A stretch of DNA of 64,000 bases from Immundisolibacter sp. (GTDB taxonomy: Bacteria; Pseudomonadota; Gammaproteobacteria; Immundisolibacterales; Immundisolibacteraceae). Of the stretch, positions 1-7,088 are shown one piece after another. Where the stretch lies: contig NZ_JACIZD010000008.1 of assembly GCF_014359565.1 (NCBI RefSeq), forward strand, positions 1 to 64,000. The letters are read 5' to 3'. The translations under genes and the position numbers were made by a program. The number at the start of each line of letters is the position of its first letter. The first letter of the stretch is position 1. The notes below the pieces were generated by a model. It was not told the DNA's origin, searched no databases, and saw only the letters and a list, made by a program, of their open reading frames with translations.

Positions 1-1
1 C

Positions 2-412
2 ACGGTGCTGACCACGCCGGCCAACGTCAACGACGTGACCCAGGCACACGGCCTGCTGCACGGGCAGGAAACGGTCGCGCTGGGTGATGCCGGCTACCAG
101 GGCGTGGCCAAGCGTCCCGAGAATCAGGACGCACCGGTCACCTGGCACGTGGCGCTGCGCCCGGGCGTGCGCCAGGCCCTGCCCGACGACGCGCTGGGCC
201 GGCTGCAGGAAAGGATCGAACAGGTCAAGGCGAGTTTGCGGGCGAAGGTCGAGCATCCGTTTCACATCGTCAAGAACCTGTTCAAGCACCGCAAGGCGCG
301 TTACCGGGGGCTGGCCAAGAACCAGGCGCACTTGTTCACGCTGTTCGGCCTGGCCAACTTGGTGCTGGCCGGCTGGCGTTTGCGGGCGCGTGACGCCCTG
401 CGTGTGTCCTGA
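2..412 (+). mobile_element. IS5-family transposase, C-terminal part, cut by the window edge
   Basis: The reading frame is already open at the left edge, so the gene begins outside the window and only its last 137 codons are visible. It encodes the C-terminal part of a DDE transposase of the IS5 group. The second catalytic Asp lies in GDAGYQG and the catalytic Glu in RAKVEHPFHIVK. The Glu is followed by the basic stretch FKHRKARYRGLAKN and a hydrophobic Leu-rich tail, as is usual at the end of IS5-type enzymes. The visible part has no frameshift or internal stop, so the enzyme may be intact. A probable element end follows the stop codon. Confidence 0.87.
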
Positions 413-548
413 GGACCGGTTCAGGTGCCAAACATCGGCCCAATACCCCCAAAACTGCCACCCGCGACCCGCCGGACACCCATTTTTTAGCCGTGACTGC
501 CTTTCCTTGGTCATGCTTTCGGCGGCGAGGGATTGATCAGCGTTTCCT
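413..548. mobile_element. Probable right end of the IS5-family element
   Basis: This non-coding stretch lies between the transposase stop and the next gene. Its outer part (498-538) recurs almost exactly, inverted, at 62767-62808, with one substitution and one single-base indel. It finishes in AGCGTTTCCTTAGG, and AGCGTTTCCTTG also closes the dispersed repeat ending near 16088. A shared terminus of this kind is what an insertion-sequence end should look like. The exact boundary and target duplication cannot be set because the left end is outside the window. Confidence 0.6.
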
Positions 549-569
549 TAGGCCTCACAGGGAGTAACC

Positions 570-1352
570 GTGCCAATTCACAAGGACCGCAGACCCATCA
601 GGTCACTTGAAGACTGGGAGCTGCTCGCTCCACCGAAGAGTAAAGGTCAGTGGGTCCAAGGTAGGAGCGCTATGGAGGTCGCGCGCGCTTGGACAGAGGA
701 TGGCGGTCTCCGGCTCCCCCAAGAGGTACTTGCCGCCTTGGAAGGTCACGCCGACTTCGGATCCGTCTTTGAATGGGAGGCCGAACCGGAAGCCAAGCTG
801 CGCTTCGACAGCCTTCCTGGAGAAACCAGGAACACAGATTTGGCTGTTTACGCCAAGGATCGCCACGGGCCATACCTGTTGGCAGTCGAAGCAAAAGCAG
901 ATGAACCGTTCGCTTCAACGGTCGCGGAAACATTGGCCGCGGCCCTTGAACGGAAGCTGCTCAATCCAAGGTCCAACGGGCTCGCTCGGGTCGAACACCT
1001 CGCGACCACCATTCTCGGTGCACGGGCCAGCGGTGACCCTGAGGTTGGAGCTCTGCGGTACCAACTCCTCACTGCAACTGCTGGCGCTCTAAGTGAAGCA
1101 GAGCGCAAGGGCTTGCGACGTGTGCTCCTCCTGATCCACGAGTTCAAGACATCGAAGACAGACGACGAGAACCACAAGCGGAACGCGAGTGACCTGAATC
1201 GGTTCCTGCAGCGCATCTCACACAACACAGGGATCCGACACGCAGAGGGCGCACTGCTTGGGCCGTTTACCGTCCCAGGCCACGTCGCTGTTCAGCTCTA
1301 TATCGCAAAGGTCGCCCGCAACTTGCGCGCCAGCATGCATTATGAACATTGA
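570..1352 (+). CDS. Hypothetical protein with PD-(D/E)XK nuclease-like motif
   Basis: This 260-residue soluble protein is not recognised. It starts at GTG, with GGGAG five bases upstream. Residues 85-110 read RNTDLAVYAKDR followed by PYLLAVEAKAD: Asp90 on one predicted strand and Glu107-x-Lys109 at the end of the next. That spacing and hydrophobicity fit the D...ExK core of PD-(D/E)XK nucleases, seen in restriction, repair and defence enzymes. The C-terminal half is helical and charged. There is no signal peptide or membrane segment. The stop overlaps the start of the next gene by 11 bases, so the two are probably translated together. The nuclease role is an inference from one motif. Confidence 0.6.
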   Translation: MPIHKDRRPIRSLEDWELLAPPKSKGQWVQGRSAMEVARAWTEDGGLRLPQEVLAALEGHADFGSVFEWEAEPEAKLRFDSLPGETRNTDLAVYAKDRHGPYLLAVEAKADEPFASTVAETLAAALERKLLNPRSNGLARVEHLATTILGARASGDPEVGALRYQLLTATAGALSEAERKGLRRVLLLIHEFKTSKTDDENHKRNASDLNRFLQRISHNTGIRHAEGALLGPFTVPGHVAVQLYIAKVARNLRASMHYEH

Positions 1353-1878
1353 TATCGCTGTGGAGTCTTGGTCAGCGACCAAAGATGTCGTAGTTGGCGT
1401 CTCCGCGCTTATTGGCATGGGTCTTGGAATTTTCAACTTCTGGAAGGCTCGACAAGACGAGAAAGTAAAGCTAGAGGTAATTCCAAAGGCTGTCATTCTT
1501 TCCAGAATTGATCAGAGAGGAAGAGAAATTCAATTCACGTCACCTCACAGAATCGATGGCGGAAAACTTCTAGACTTGGTGGCCATTGAGATCATCAACA
1601 GAAGTAAATTTCCTGTTGTCATAGCTACAGTCGGATTCGGGCGTGGCACTAGCGAGTCGTATCTACTAGTACCAGAGCCCATTATGAAAGATGGGGAGGC
1701 ACTGCCCTGGCGCCTAGAGCCACGCGCGTCATTGGAGGTAAGGGCGCTACTTAGTCCAGTGCTGCACGCCCATCATAGGCGCGATAGGGAGTACGCTTTT
1801 GCTGTCACTGCTTGCAATCACACGGCTAGCGGAACGAGTGAAGCAATGAAGATACTGGTCGCGCAAAATGATGCATAA
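1342..1878 (+). CDS. Membrane-anchored hypothetical protein coupled to the nuclease-like gene
   Basis: This 178-residue protein has no family that I recognise. The ATG at 1342 is chosen because it lies inside the end of the upstream gene and places a hydrophobic helix (about residues 16-34, VVVGVSALIGMGLGIFNFW) near the N-terminus. The remaining 140 residues look like a beta-rich soluble domain, on either face of the membrane. The DNA is visibly richer in A+T than the flanking core genes, with AGA, ATA and AAA codons that are rare elsewhere in the window, so horizontal transfer is likely. The pairing suggests an accessory two-gene unit. Confidence 0.6.
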   Translation: MNIDIAVESWSATKDVVVGVSALIGMGLGIFNFWKARQDEKVKLEVIPKAVILSRIDQRGREIQFTSPHRIDGGKLLDLVAIEIINRSKFPVVIATVGFGRGTSESYLLVPEPIMKDGEALPWRLEPRASLEVRALLSPVLHAHHRRDREYAFAVTACNHTASGTSEAMKILVAQNDA

Positions 1879-1888
1879 CCATGCTTTC

Positions 1889-1933
1889 CAGCAAGCGTAG
1901 CCTGGATGCAGCGCAGCGAAATCCGGGATTCTT
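1889..1933 (+). repeat. 45-nt direct repeat, left copy (GTAG-hairpin element)
   Basis: This 45-base sequence starts CAGCAAGCGTAGCC and is repeated without a mismatch at 2872-2916 in the same orientation. Inside it, CCTGGAT and ATCCGGG can pair across the loop GCAGCGCAGCGAA, giving a REP-like hairpin. Together the two copies bracket an IS110-family fragment and the higBA genes. Confidence 0.8.
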
Positions 1934-1952
1934 TAGGGCCTGGTAGATACTG

Positions 1953-2226
<274 letters not shown>

Positions 2227-2233
2227 GGGCGGC

Positions 2234-2512
2234 GTGATCAAGTCATTCAAGCATAAGGGGCTGGAGGAGTTTTTTAACTCCGGCTCTACTCGCGGTATTC
2301 AGGCGGCACATGCCAACAAACTGCGTATGCAGCTGGCCGCTTTGGATACCGCCACAGTCATAGAAGACATGAACATCCCCGGCTACCGCCTGCACCCGTT
2401 GAAAGGCGATCACAAGGGGCTTTGGTCAATTACGGTCAACGGGAACTGGCGCGTCACGTTCGACTTCACGGACGGCAATGTCTATATCGTCAATTACGAG
2501 GACTACCACTAA
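2234..2512 (+). CDS. higB: HigB/RelE-type toxin
   Basis: This 92-residue protein matches the HigB branch of the RelE superfamily, ribosome-dependent mRNA interferases. Recognisable segments are KSFKHKGLEEFF at the N-terminus, RLHPLKGDHKGLWSI in the middle, and the strand pair NWRVTFDF...VYIVNYEDYH at the C-terminus, the usual end of this subfamily. The length is normal. The GTG start sits just behind a strong promoter and has no Shine-Dalgarno sequence. Its stop overlaps the antitoxin ATG by one base (TAATG), the toxin-first order typical of hig operons. The module lies between two perfect 45-nt repeats. Confidence 0.9.
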   Translation: MIKSFKHKGLEEFFNSGSTRGIQAAHANKLRMQLAALDTATVIEDMNIPGYRLHPLKGDHKGLWSITVNGNWRVTFDFTDGNVYIVNYEDYH

Positions 2513-2805
2513 TGGCAATGCACAATCCTCCCCATCCCGGCGAGTTCATCCTGGCGACGTACATGGAGCCTTTTGGGGTCAGCTGCCGGTCCCTTGCCGA
2601 ACACCTTGATGTGGCTGCTTCCACCCTTAATCGGATATTGAAGCAGCAGAGTGGCGTTAGCCCGGAAATGGCGCTGCGTCTGTCGAAGGTGCTCGGCCGC
2701 TCCCCTGAGAGCTGGCTTGCCATGCAGGATGCTTATGACCTTTGGGTAGCCAGGAAAACGGTCAAGCTGTCTGGTGTGCAGCGTCTCAATCTCGACGCCG
2801 CATGA
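2512..2805 (+). CDS. higA: HigA antitoxin, XRE-type helix-turn-helix
   Basis: This 97-residue DNA-binding antitoxin neutralises HigB and represses the operon. The N-terminal HPGEFILATYMEPFGVS, the helix-turn-helix around residues 25-60 (SLAEHLDVAASTLNRIL then SPEMALRLSKVLGRSPE) and WLAMQDAYDLW are signature segments of the HigA/VapI family. The ATG at 2512 shares a base with the higB stop and starts the protein at its usual length; an upstream in-frame start would run through higB. A CGGCCC-tgac-GGGCCG hairpin lies at 2825-2840, just after the stop, but it has no T tract. Confidence 0.92.
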   Translation: MAMHNPPHPGEFILATYMEPFGVSCRSLAEHLDVAASTLNRILKQQSGVSPEMALRLSKVLGRSPESWLAMQDAYDLWVARKTVKLSGVQRLNLDAA

Positions 2806-2871
2806 TCATTCGCGACAGGCACGACGGCCCTGACGGGCCGCGGCCTGAGTAAACGTAGCCCGGATGCAGCG

Positions 2872-2916
2872 CAGCAAGCGTAGCCTGGATGCAGCGCAGC
2901 GAAATCCGGGATTCTT
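2872..2916 (+). repeat. 45-nt direct repeat, right copy, with partial tandem unit
   Basis: This is identical over 45 bases to 1889-1933. Immediately to its left, 2854-2873 is a partial extra unit differing at one position (CGTAGCCCGG in place of CGTAGCCTGG). In that version the CCGGAT arm pairs perfectly with ATCCGG, supporting the hairpin model. Confidence 0.8.
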
Positions 2917-2925
2917 GAGCCCCCC

Positions 2926-2961
2926 CGTAGATGGGTGAAGGCCGCCAGGCCGTAACTCATC
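2926..2961 (+). repeat. GTAG-prefixed hairpin, third stem type
   Basis: After the prefix CGTA, GATGGGT pairs with ACTCATC (one G-T pair) around an inner palindrome GGCC-gcca-GGCC. It lies 9 bases after the preceding hairpin element and uses the same GTAG prefix, so it looks like a further member of this REP-like class. Confidence 0.5.
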
Positions 2962-3035
2962 GTCCGGGACCGGGCACACGCTCGGTCCCGACGCCGGTCA
3001 TTCGGGCACCTGCGCCGGCGTGGGAACTGAGGCGC

Positions 3036-3362
3036 CTAGTGCCCGATCGAGAAAAAGAAGCAGCCGCCGCCGTCAGGGTCGCAGTAGCGGAACATCAGAT
3101 GGGCATCGTCGTGGTAGTAGTGGCCGTGTCTGTGCAGGTGCGGATGCGCGCGGTAGTACCGGTCCCACTCGTTCCACGAGCGCCAGTGCCCGCGGTAGGT
3201 GTAGCGTTGGCCTTGGTGCTGATCGTGCCCGTAATGGCGGTGCTTGTCGTAGGGTCGCTCACGGTAGCCCGGGTAGTCGCCATGGTTGCGGTCTGCCAGT
3301 GCGGGACCGCTCGACACGGCCAGCAGCGAGAGGCACGCAAGGAAGCGGGTCAGACGTTTCAC
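3036..3362 (-). CDS. Small secreted His/Tyr-rich protein
   Basis: This 108-residue protein of unknown function begins at GTG 3362, preceded by GGAGAG at good spacing; an earlier in-frame start would only lengthen the N-terminus. Residues 1-24 form a clear signal peptide (KRLTRFLACLSLLAVSSGPALA), so the mature protein is periplasmic or exported. The mature part is rich in His, Tyr, Arg and Asp, with blocks such as DKHRHYGHDQHQG and HPHLHRHGHYYHDDAH, and ends in a Gly/Phe-rich tail with two Cys. Metal binding is plausible from composition but is only an inference. It stands alone on its strand. Confidence 0.65.
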   Translation of the reverse strand: MKRLTRFLACLSLLAVSSGPALADRNHGDYPGYRERPYDKHRHYGHDQHQGQRYTYRGHWRSWNEWDRYYRAHPHLHRHGHYYHDDAHLMFRYCDPDGGGCFFFSIGH

Positions 3363-3423
3363 GAGGACTCTCCGAGGATCGCTGCCGGCCACGGCGGATG
3401 CGTGACAGCAATGATGCGCGAGA

Positions 3424-3582
3424 CTAACCGGGCGCGGCGGCCGGACATTTGACTGCAGTCAGCGCAGCGCCAAGCGGCGCTGCACGGGCATCATCGGTGC
3501 GCAGACTTTCGGCGTACTTGGGAACGGCCAGGCTCGGGCCGAGGAAAACACAGGCTGAGAGCAGAACGGCAGGGCGCGGCAT
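3424..3582 (-). CDS. Possible 52-residue secreted peptide
   Basis: An ATG frame of 52 codons begins with a signal-peptide-like stretch (PRPAVLLSACVFLGPSLAVP) and continues with a short Ala-rich tail ending CPAAAPG. No good Shine-Dalgarno sequence is visible (the upstream bases are CCTACGAAACCGACC) and there is no recognisable family. It is reported only because the signal peptide looks genuine and it lies just upstream of another small secreted protein on the same strand. It could equally be chance coding in an intergenic region. Confidence 0.25.
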   Translation of the reverse strand: MPRPAVLLSACVFLGPSLAVPKYAESLRTDDARAAPLGAALTAVKCPAAAPG

Positions 3583-3918
3583 GGTCGGTTTCGTAGGTCA
3601 GGGAACCGCCGTTCCAATTTTGGCCCGCGTAGCGCGCAATAAGCGCAGCGAATTGCGCCGTATTGCGTTTGAGCCGAGCGGAATAAACAGGGCAAAGGTT
3701 GCGATCGCGATCCGACCGGTTATGGCTTCGCCCAACCCGTCCTGCGTGAACTTCGAAAACCGGGCATCCTGGCTGGGGCAACGTCACTTGCAGCCGGAAG
3801 CGTGGACCGATCGCGGATACCTTCGATATCGTCGGCGTACCCCACGCAGGTGGCAGGCACAATACGCGCAGCGCGCTCGGAAAATCCGCCGCGCCCCAGC
3901 ATTCACGGACATGAACAA
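3583..3918. other. Intergenic region before yaeQ
   Basis: Apart from one repeat hairpin at 3628-3662, no gene, RNA or convincing promoter is visible here. The open frames have no protein-like features. Confidence 0.5.
3628..3662 (+). repeat. GTAG-prefixed hairpin, GCGCAAT stem
   Basis: CGTAGC is followed by GCGCAAT (3634-3640), the loop AAGCGCAGCGA, then ATTGCGC (3652-3658), a perfect 7-bp stem. The prefix and loop core (AGCGCAGCGA) match the 45-nt repeats at 1889 and 2872, whose stem is instead CCGGAT/ATCCGG. The element is thus a REP-like hairpin with the stem replaced on both sides. Confidence 0.6.
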
Positions 3919-4464
3919 ATGGCCCTCAAAGCCACCATCTACAAAGTCGACCTGCAAATCGCCAACATGGACCGGAATTACTACGCCGAGCACAACCTGA
4001 CGCTGGCGCAGCATCCGTCCGAAACCGACGAACGCATGATGGCGCGCGTGCTGATGTACGCCCTGAACGCGCAGGAGGGCATCGCCTTCACCCGCGGCTT
4101 GTCCGAGACCGACGAACCGGAAATCTGGGTCAAGGACCTGACCGGCCAGATCACGCTGTGGATCGACATCGGCCGGCCGGATGAAGCCCGCCTGCGCAAG
4201 GCCTGCGGTCGGGCCGGGCAAGTGATCGTCCTGTGCCACAGCAGCAGTTGCGAGCTGTGGTGGAAGCAGATCCAGAGCAAGCTGACGCGCCTGACCAATC
4301 TGAGCGTGCTGCAACTGCCGGTGGCCGACAGCCAGGCCCTGGCCGCGCTGGCGCAGCGCACCATGCGCCTGCAATGCCTGGTGCAGGACGACGAGGTGTG
4401 GATCAGCACCGACGCCGAGCGCGTGTCGGTCAGGCTGAGTCCGCTCAAGGTGGCGGCGCAATAA
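3919..4464 (+). CDS. yaeQ: YaeQ family protein
   Basis: This 181-residue protein matches YaeQ throughout. The N-terminus reads ALKATIYKVDLQIANMDRNYY and is followed by HPSETDERMMARVLMYAL, TDEPEIWVKDLTG and WIDIGRPDEARLRKAC, all hallmark segments. The family has a fold related to PD-(D/E)XK nucleases but its biochemical role is unsettled; an early link to RfaH-dependent expression was not confirmed. The start is the ATG at 3919, which gives the family length. No strong Shine-Dalgarno sequence is seen. It is a single gene, with no operon partner on its strand. Confidence 0.93.
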   Translation: MALKATIYKVDLQIANMDRNYYAEHNLTLAQHPSETDERMMARVLMYALNAQEGIAFTRGLSETDEPEIWVKDLTGQITLWIDIGRPDEARLRKACGRAGQVIVLCHSSSCELWWKQIQSKLTRLTNLSVLQLPVADSQALAALAQRTMRLQCLVQDDEVWISTDAERVSVRLSPLKVAAQ

Positions 4465-4585
4465 CAACCGCCGCATTCCGCTGTATGCACCGGTGCTCGG
4501 CGGGCTGATGTTCGGCTTTTCGGTGGCGCGCTTTCGGCGCCTGCTCGGCTGAGCCCGCCTGCGCAGCCGGCCGCGGCCGGGCCGT

Positions 4586-5005
4586 TCAGCCGGCTATGGC
4601 CGAGGTTTGCTCCAGCTCCATCAAAACGCCGCCGCAATCCTTCGGGTGCAGGAACACGACCGGCAGGCCGTGGGCGCCGATGCGCGGCTCGCCCAGCACG
4701 CGGATGCCGGCCGCCTTGACGGTGGCGATGGCGGCGGCCAGGTCCGGCACCTCAAAGCACAGGTGGTGCAGGCCGCCGTCGGGGTTCTTTTCCAGAAATT
4801 TGGCGATGGGTGACTGCTCGCCGAGCGGCTCCAGCAGTTCGAGCTTGGTGTTGCCGGTATCCACGAACACCGTCGTGACGCCATGTTCCGGCAGCGCCAG
4901 CGGCGCCGACACCTGCGCCGGCGAGGCCAGGGAGTCGCGATAGCGCTGCGCGGCGGCCTGCAGGTCCGGCGTGGCGATGGCGATGTGGTTCAGGCGGCCG
5001 ATCAT
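4586..5005 (-). CDS. mce: Methylmalonyl-CoA epimerase
   Basis: This 139-residue glyoxalase/VOC-fold enzyme interconverts (R)- and (S)-methylmalonyl-CoA. The two half-domains are visible: GRLNHIAIATPDL at the start with its metal His, and HHLCFEVPDL in the second half, followed by GLPVVFLHPKDCGGVLMELEQ, which carries the final His and Glu ligands. The length is typical. The ATG overlaps the stop of the biotin-carrier gene by 4 bases (ATGA). As last gene of the pcc operon it should act on the product of the carboxylase. The mutase that would finish the route to succinyl-CoA is not in the window. Confidence 0.92.
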   Translation of the reverse strand: MIGRLNHIAIATPDLQAAAQRYRDSLASPAQVSAPLALPEHGVTTVFVDTGNTKLELLEPLGEQSPIAKFLEKNPDGGLHHLCFEVPDLAAAIATVKAAGIRVLGEPRIGAHGLPVVFLHPKDCGGVLMELEQTSAIAG

Positions 5006-5565
5006 GGGTTTGCTCCGGGCTTCGGCCGATCTGCGCCCGGCCGGTCGAACTCGATCAGCAGCTGGTCGGCGTCCACGGTCTGGCCGGCGCTGATGTCGAG
5101 CTTGACCACCGTGCCGTCGCGTTCGGCGAACAGCACGTTTTCCATCTTCATGGCCTCGATGACGCACAGCGCCTCGCCGGCCTTGACCGCCTGACCGGCC
5201 TCCACGTACACGGCGATGACCTTGCCCGGCATGGGCGACAGGACGAGGTTCGAGGTGTCGGCAGCCTGCTTTACCGGCATCAACGCGTACAGGTCGTGCT
5301 CCAGGGCGGTCATTGCCCGAGTGCTGACCTGCTTGCCGCGGCGCGTGATGGTCAGCCGCCCCCCGGACTGGTCGACGCGAAAGCGCACCGGGTAGCCGTC
5401 GATGGTCAGTTCCTGCAACGCCTGCCCGGGCCGGTATCGGCCGTGCACGGCGTGCGTGTGCTCGCCGATGCGGAACTGGGCGCCGGTGTCGCTGACCTCG
5501 CCCACGTCCAGGCGCACTGATTCGCCCTGGATGGCGACATAGAACGTCTTGTCCTGACCGGCCAT
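5002..5565 (-). CDS. Biotin carboxyl carrier subunit of acyl-CoA carboxylase
   Basis: This 187-residue protein carries the biotinyl domain of the carboxylase as a separate polypeptide. Residues 108-184 form the lipoyl/biotinyl fold, with the biotinylation motif EAMKM and Lys140 as the expected biotin site; MPGKV about 26 residues earlier is also typical. The first 100 residues resemble the linker (BT-like) region found between the ATP-grasp and biotinyl domains of longer alpha chains. It starts 3 bases after the biotin carboxylase stop and overlaps mce by 4 bases, so all four genes are probably one transcript. Confidence 0.9.
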   Translation of the reverse strand: MAGQDKTFYVAIQGESVRLDVGEVSDTGAQFRIGEHTHAVHGRYRPGQALQELTIDGYPVRFRVDQSGGRLTITRRGKQVSTRAMTALEHDLYALMPVKQAADTSNLVLSPMPGKVIAVYVEAGQAVKAGEALCVIEAMKMENVLFAERDGTVVKLDISAGQTVDADQLLIEFDRPGADRPKPGANP

Positions 5566-5568
5566 GGC

Positions 5569-7074
5569 TCAGCTCCCCTGCCCGGCGCGCTTGAGCAGCT
5601 TCCACGGACTGTCGGCATCGCCGGCGTGCACGTGGCGGGCGCGCAGTTCCTGCTGGGCCCGCACGTAGGCGGCGATCACCGCGAACAGCTCGCGCTCCTG
5701 CTCGTTGACCGTCGGCTCGTCGTAGCCGTCCGGGTACTCCTCGGCAATGAAGTTGGTGGAAATGTCGCCCGTCGCGAACCGCGGGTGGCTCAGCAGGCTG
5801 CCCAGGAAATCCAGATTCGTGGTCACGCCGCGGATGTCGTAGCTGTCGAGCGCATCCACCAGCCGCGCCGTGGCCTGGGCGCGATCCTCGCCGTAGGCAA
5901 TCAGCTTGGCGATCATCGGATCGTAGTACATCGAAATCTCGCCGCCCTCGTACGTGCCCGAATCGACGCGAATGCCGGGGCCGGCCGGTTCCTGATAATC
6001 GGTGAGGCGGCCGATCGAGGGTAGAAAGCCGCGCCGCGCGTCCTCGGCATACACGCGCGCCTCGATGGCCCAGCCGGTCAGCGTCACGTCTTGCTGGCGC
6101 AGCGCCAGGGGCTCGCCGGCAGCTATGCGGATCATCTGCTCGACCAGATCGACGCCGGTCACCAGCTCGGTCACCGGATGCTCCACCTGCAGGCGGGTGT
6201 TCATCTCCAGAAAATAGAAATTGCGCTCCTGATCGACGATGAACTCCACCGTGCCGGCCGAGTGATAGCCGACGGCACGCGCCAGGGCCACCGCCTGCTC
6301 GCCCATGGCCTGGCGGACCTGCGGCGTCAGGAACAGGCTCGGCGCTTCCTCGATCACCTTCTGGTGTCGACGCTGGATGGAGCACTCGCGCTCGCCCAGG
6401 TACACGATGTTGCCCTGCCGGTCGCCGAGCACCTGGATTTCGATGTGTCGCGGGCGGGTGATGTATTTTTCGATGAACACCCGGTCGTCGCCGAAGCTGG
6501 AACGCGCCTCGGAGGCGGCGGCGCGAAAGCCCTCGGCCATTTCCTCGCGCCGGTTCACCACCCGCATGCCCTTGCCGCCGCCACCGGCGGTGGCCTTGAT
6601 CATGACCGGGAAGCCGATGTCCTCGGCGATGCGCACCGCCTCGTCGGGTGTGTCGATGATGCCGACGTAGCCGGGCACGGTGTTGACGCCGGCCTCGACG
6701 GCCAGTTTCTTGGACTCGATCTTGTCGCCCATCGCGCGCACGGCGCCCTGCGGCGGCCCGATGAATACCACGCCCGCCTCTTCCAGCCGGCGGGCGAATT
6801 CGGCGTTCTCGGACAGGAAGCCGTAGCCCGGGTGCACGGCCTGTGCCCCGGCTGCGGATATCACTTCCAGGATGCGATCGATGTCCAGGTAGGAATGCGC
6901 GCTGGGTGCCGGGCCGACCGGCCAGGCCTCGTCCGCCATGCGCACGTGCAGGGCGTTCCTGTCGGCTTCGGAGTAGATGGCGACCGTGGCAATGCCCAGG
7001 CGCTGGCAGGAGCGAATCACCCGGCAGGCGATTTCGCCACGGTTGGCGATGAGGATTTTTTTGAAAAGCGGCAT
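5569..7074 (-). CDS. pccA: Acyl-CoA (propionyl-CoA) carboxylase, biotin carboxylase subunit
   Basis: This 501-residue ATP-grasp enzyme carboxylates biotin using ATP and bicarbonate. The N-terminal ANRGEIACR (9-17), glycine-rich ATP loop [12 protein letters not shown] (160-171) and active-site [16 protein letters not shown] (from 288) are all present. The protein stops at the end of the biotin carboxylase C-domain. The biotin domain that propionyl-CoA carboxylase alpha chains often carry is encoded by the next gene instead. It follows pccB by 14 bases. An accC-type role in fatty-acid synthesis is possible from sequence alone, but the gene company favours propionyl-CoA. Confidence 0.92.
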   Translation of the reverse strand: MPLFKKILIANRGEIACRVIRSCQRLGIATVAIYSEADRNALHVRMADEAWPVGPAPSAHSYLDIDRILEVISAAGAQAVHPGYGFLSENAEFARRLEEAGVVFIGPPQGAVRAMGDKIESKKLAVEAGVNTVPGYVGIIDTPDEAVRIAEDIGFPVMIKATAGGGGKGMRVVNRREEMAEGFRAAASEARSSFGDDRVFIEKYITRPRHIEIQVLGDRQGNIVYLGERECSIQRRHQKVIEEAPSLFLTPQVRQAMGEQAVALARAVGYHSAGTVEFIVDQERNFYFLEMNTRLQVEHPVTELVTGVDLVEQMIRIAAGEPLALRQQDVTLTGWAIEARVYAEDARRGFLPSIGRLTDYQEPAGPGIRVDSGTYEGGEISMYYDPMIAKLIAYGEDRAQATARLVDALDSYDIRGVTTNLDFLGSLLSHPRFATGDISTNFIAEEYPDGYDEPTVNEQERELFAVIAAYVRAQQELRARHVHAGDADSPWKLLKRAGQGS

Positions 7075-7088
7075 TTTATTTCAAAATC

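Noticed and set aside
4467-4551. A short frame ending PLYAPVLGGLMFGFSVARFR after yaeQ
   Set aside because: It looks like a hydrophobic C-terminal tail, but no start codon or ribosome-binding site is found and it is too short to judge.
5006-6385. A long minus-strand frame reading through biotin carboxylase DNA into mce
   Set aside because: Only its last 139 codons are real (mce). The rest is out of frame with pccA, whose own frame is fully conserved.
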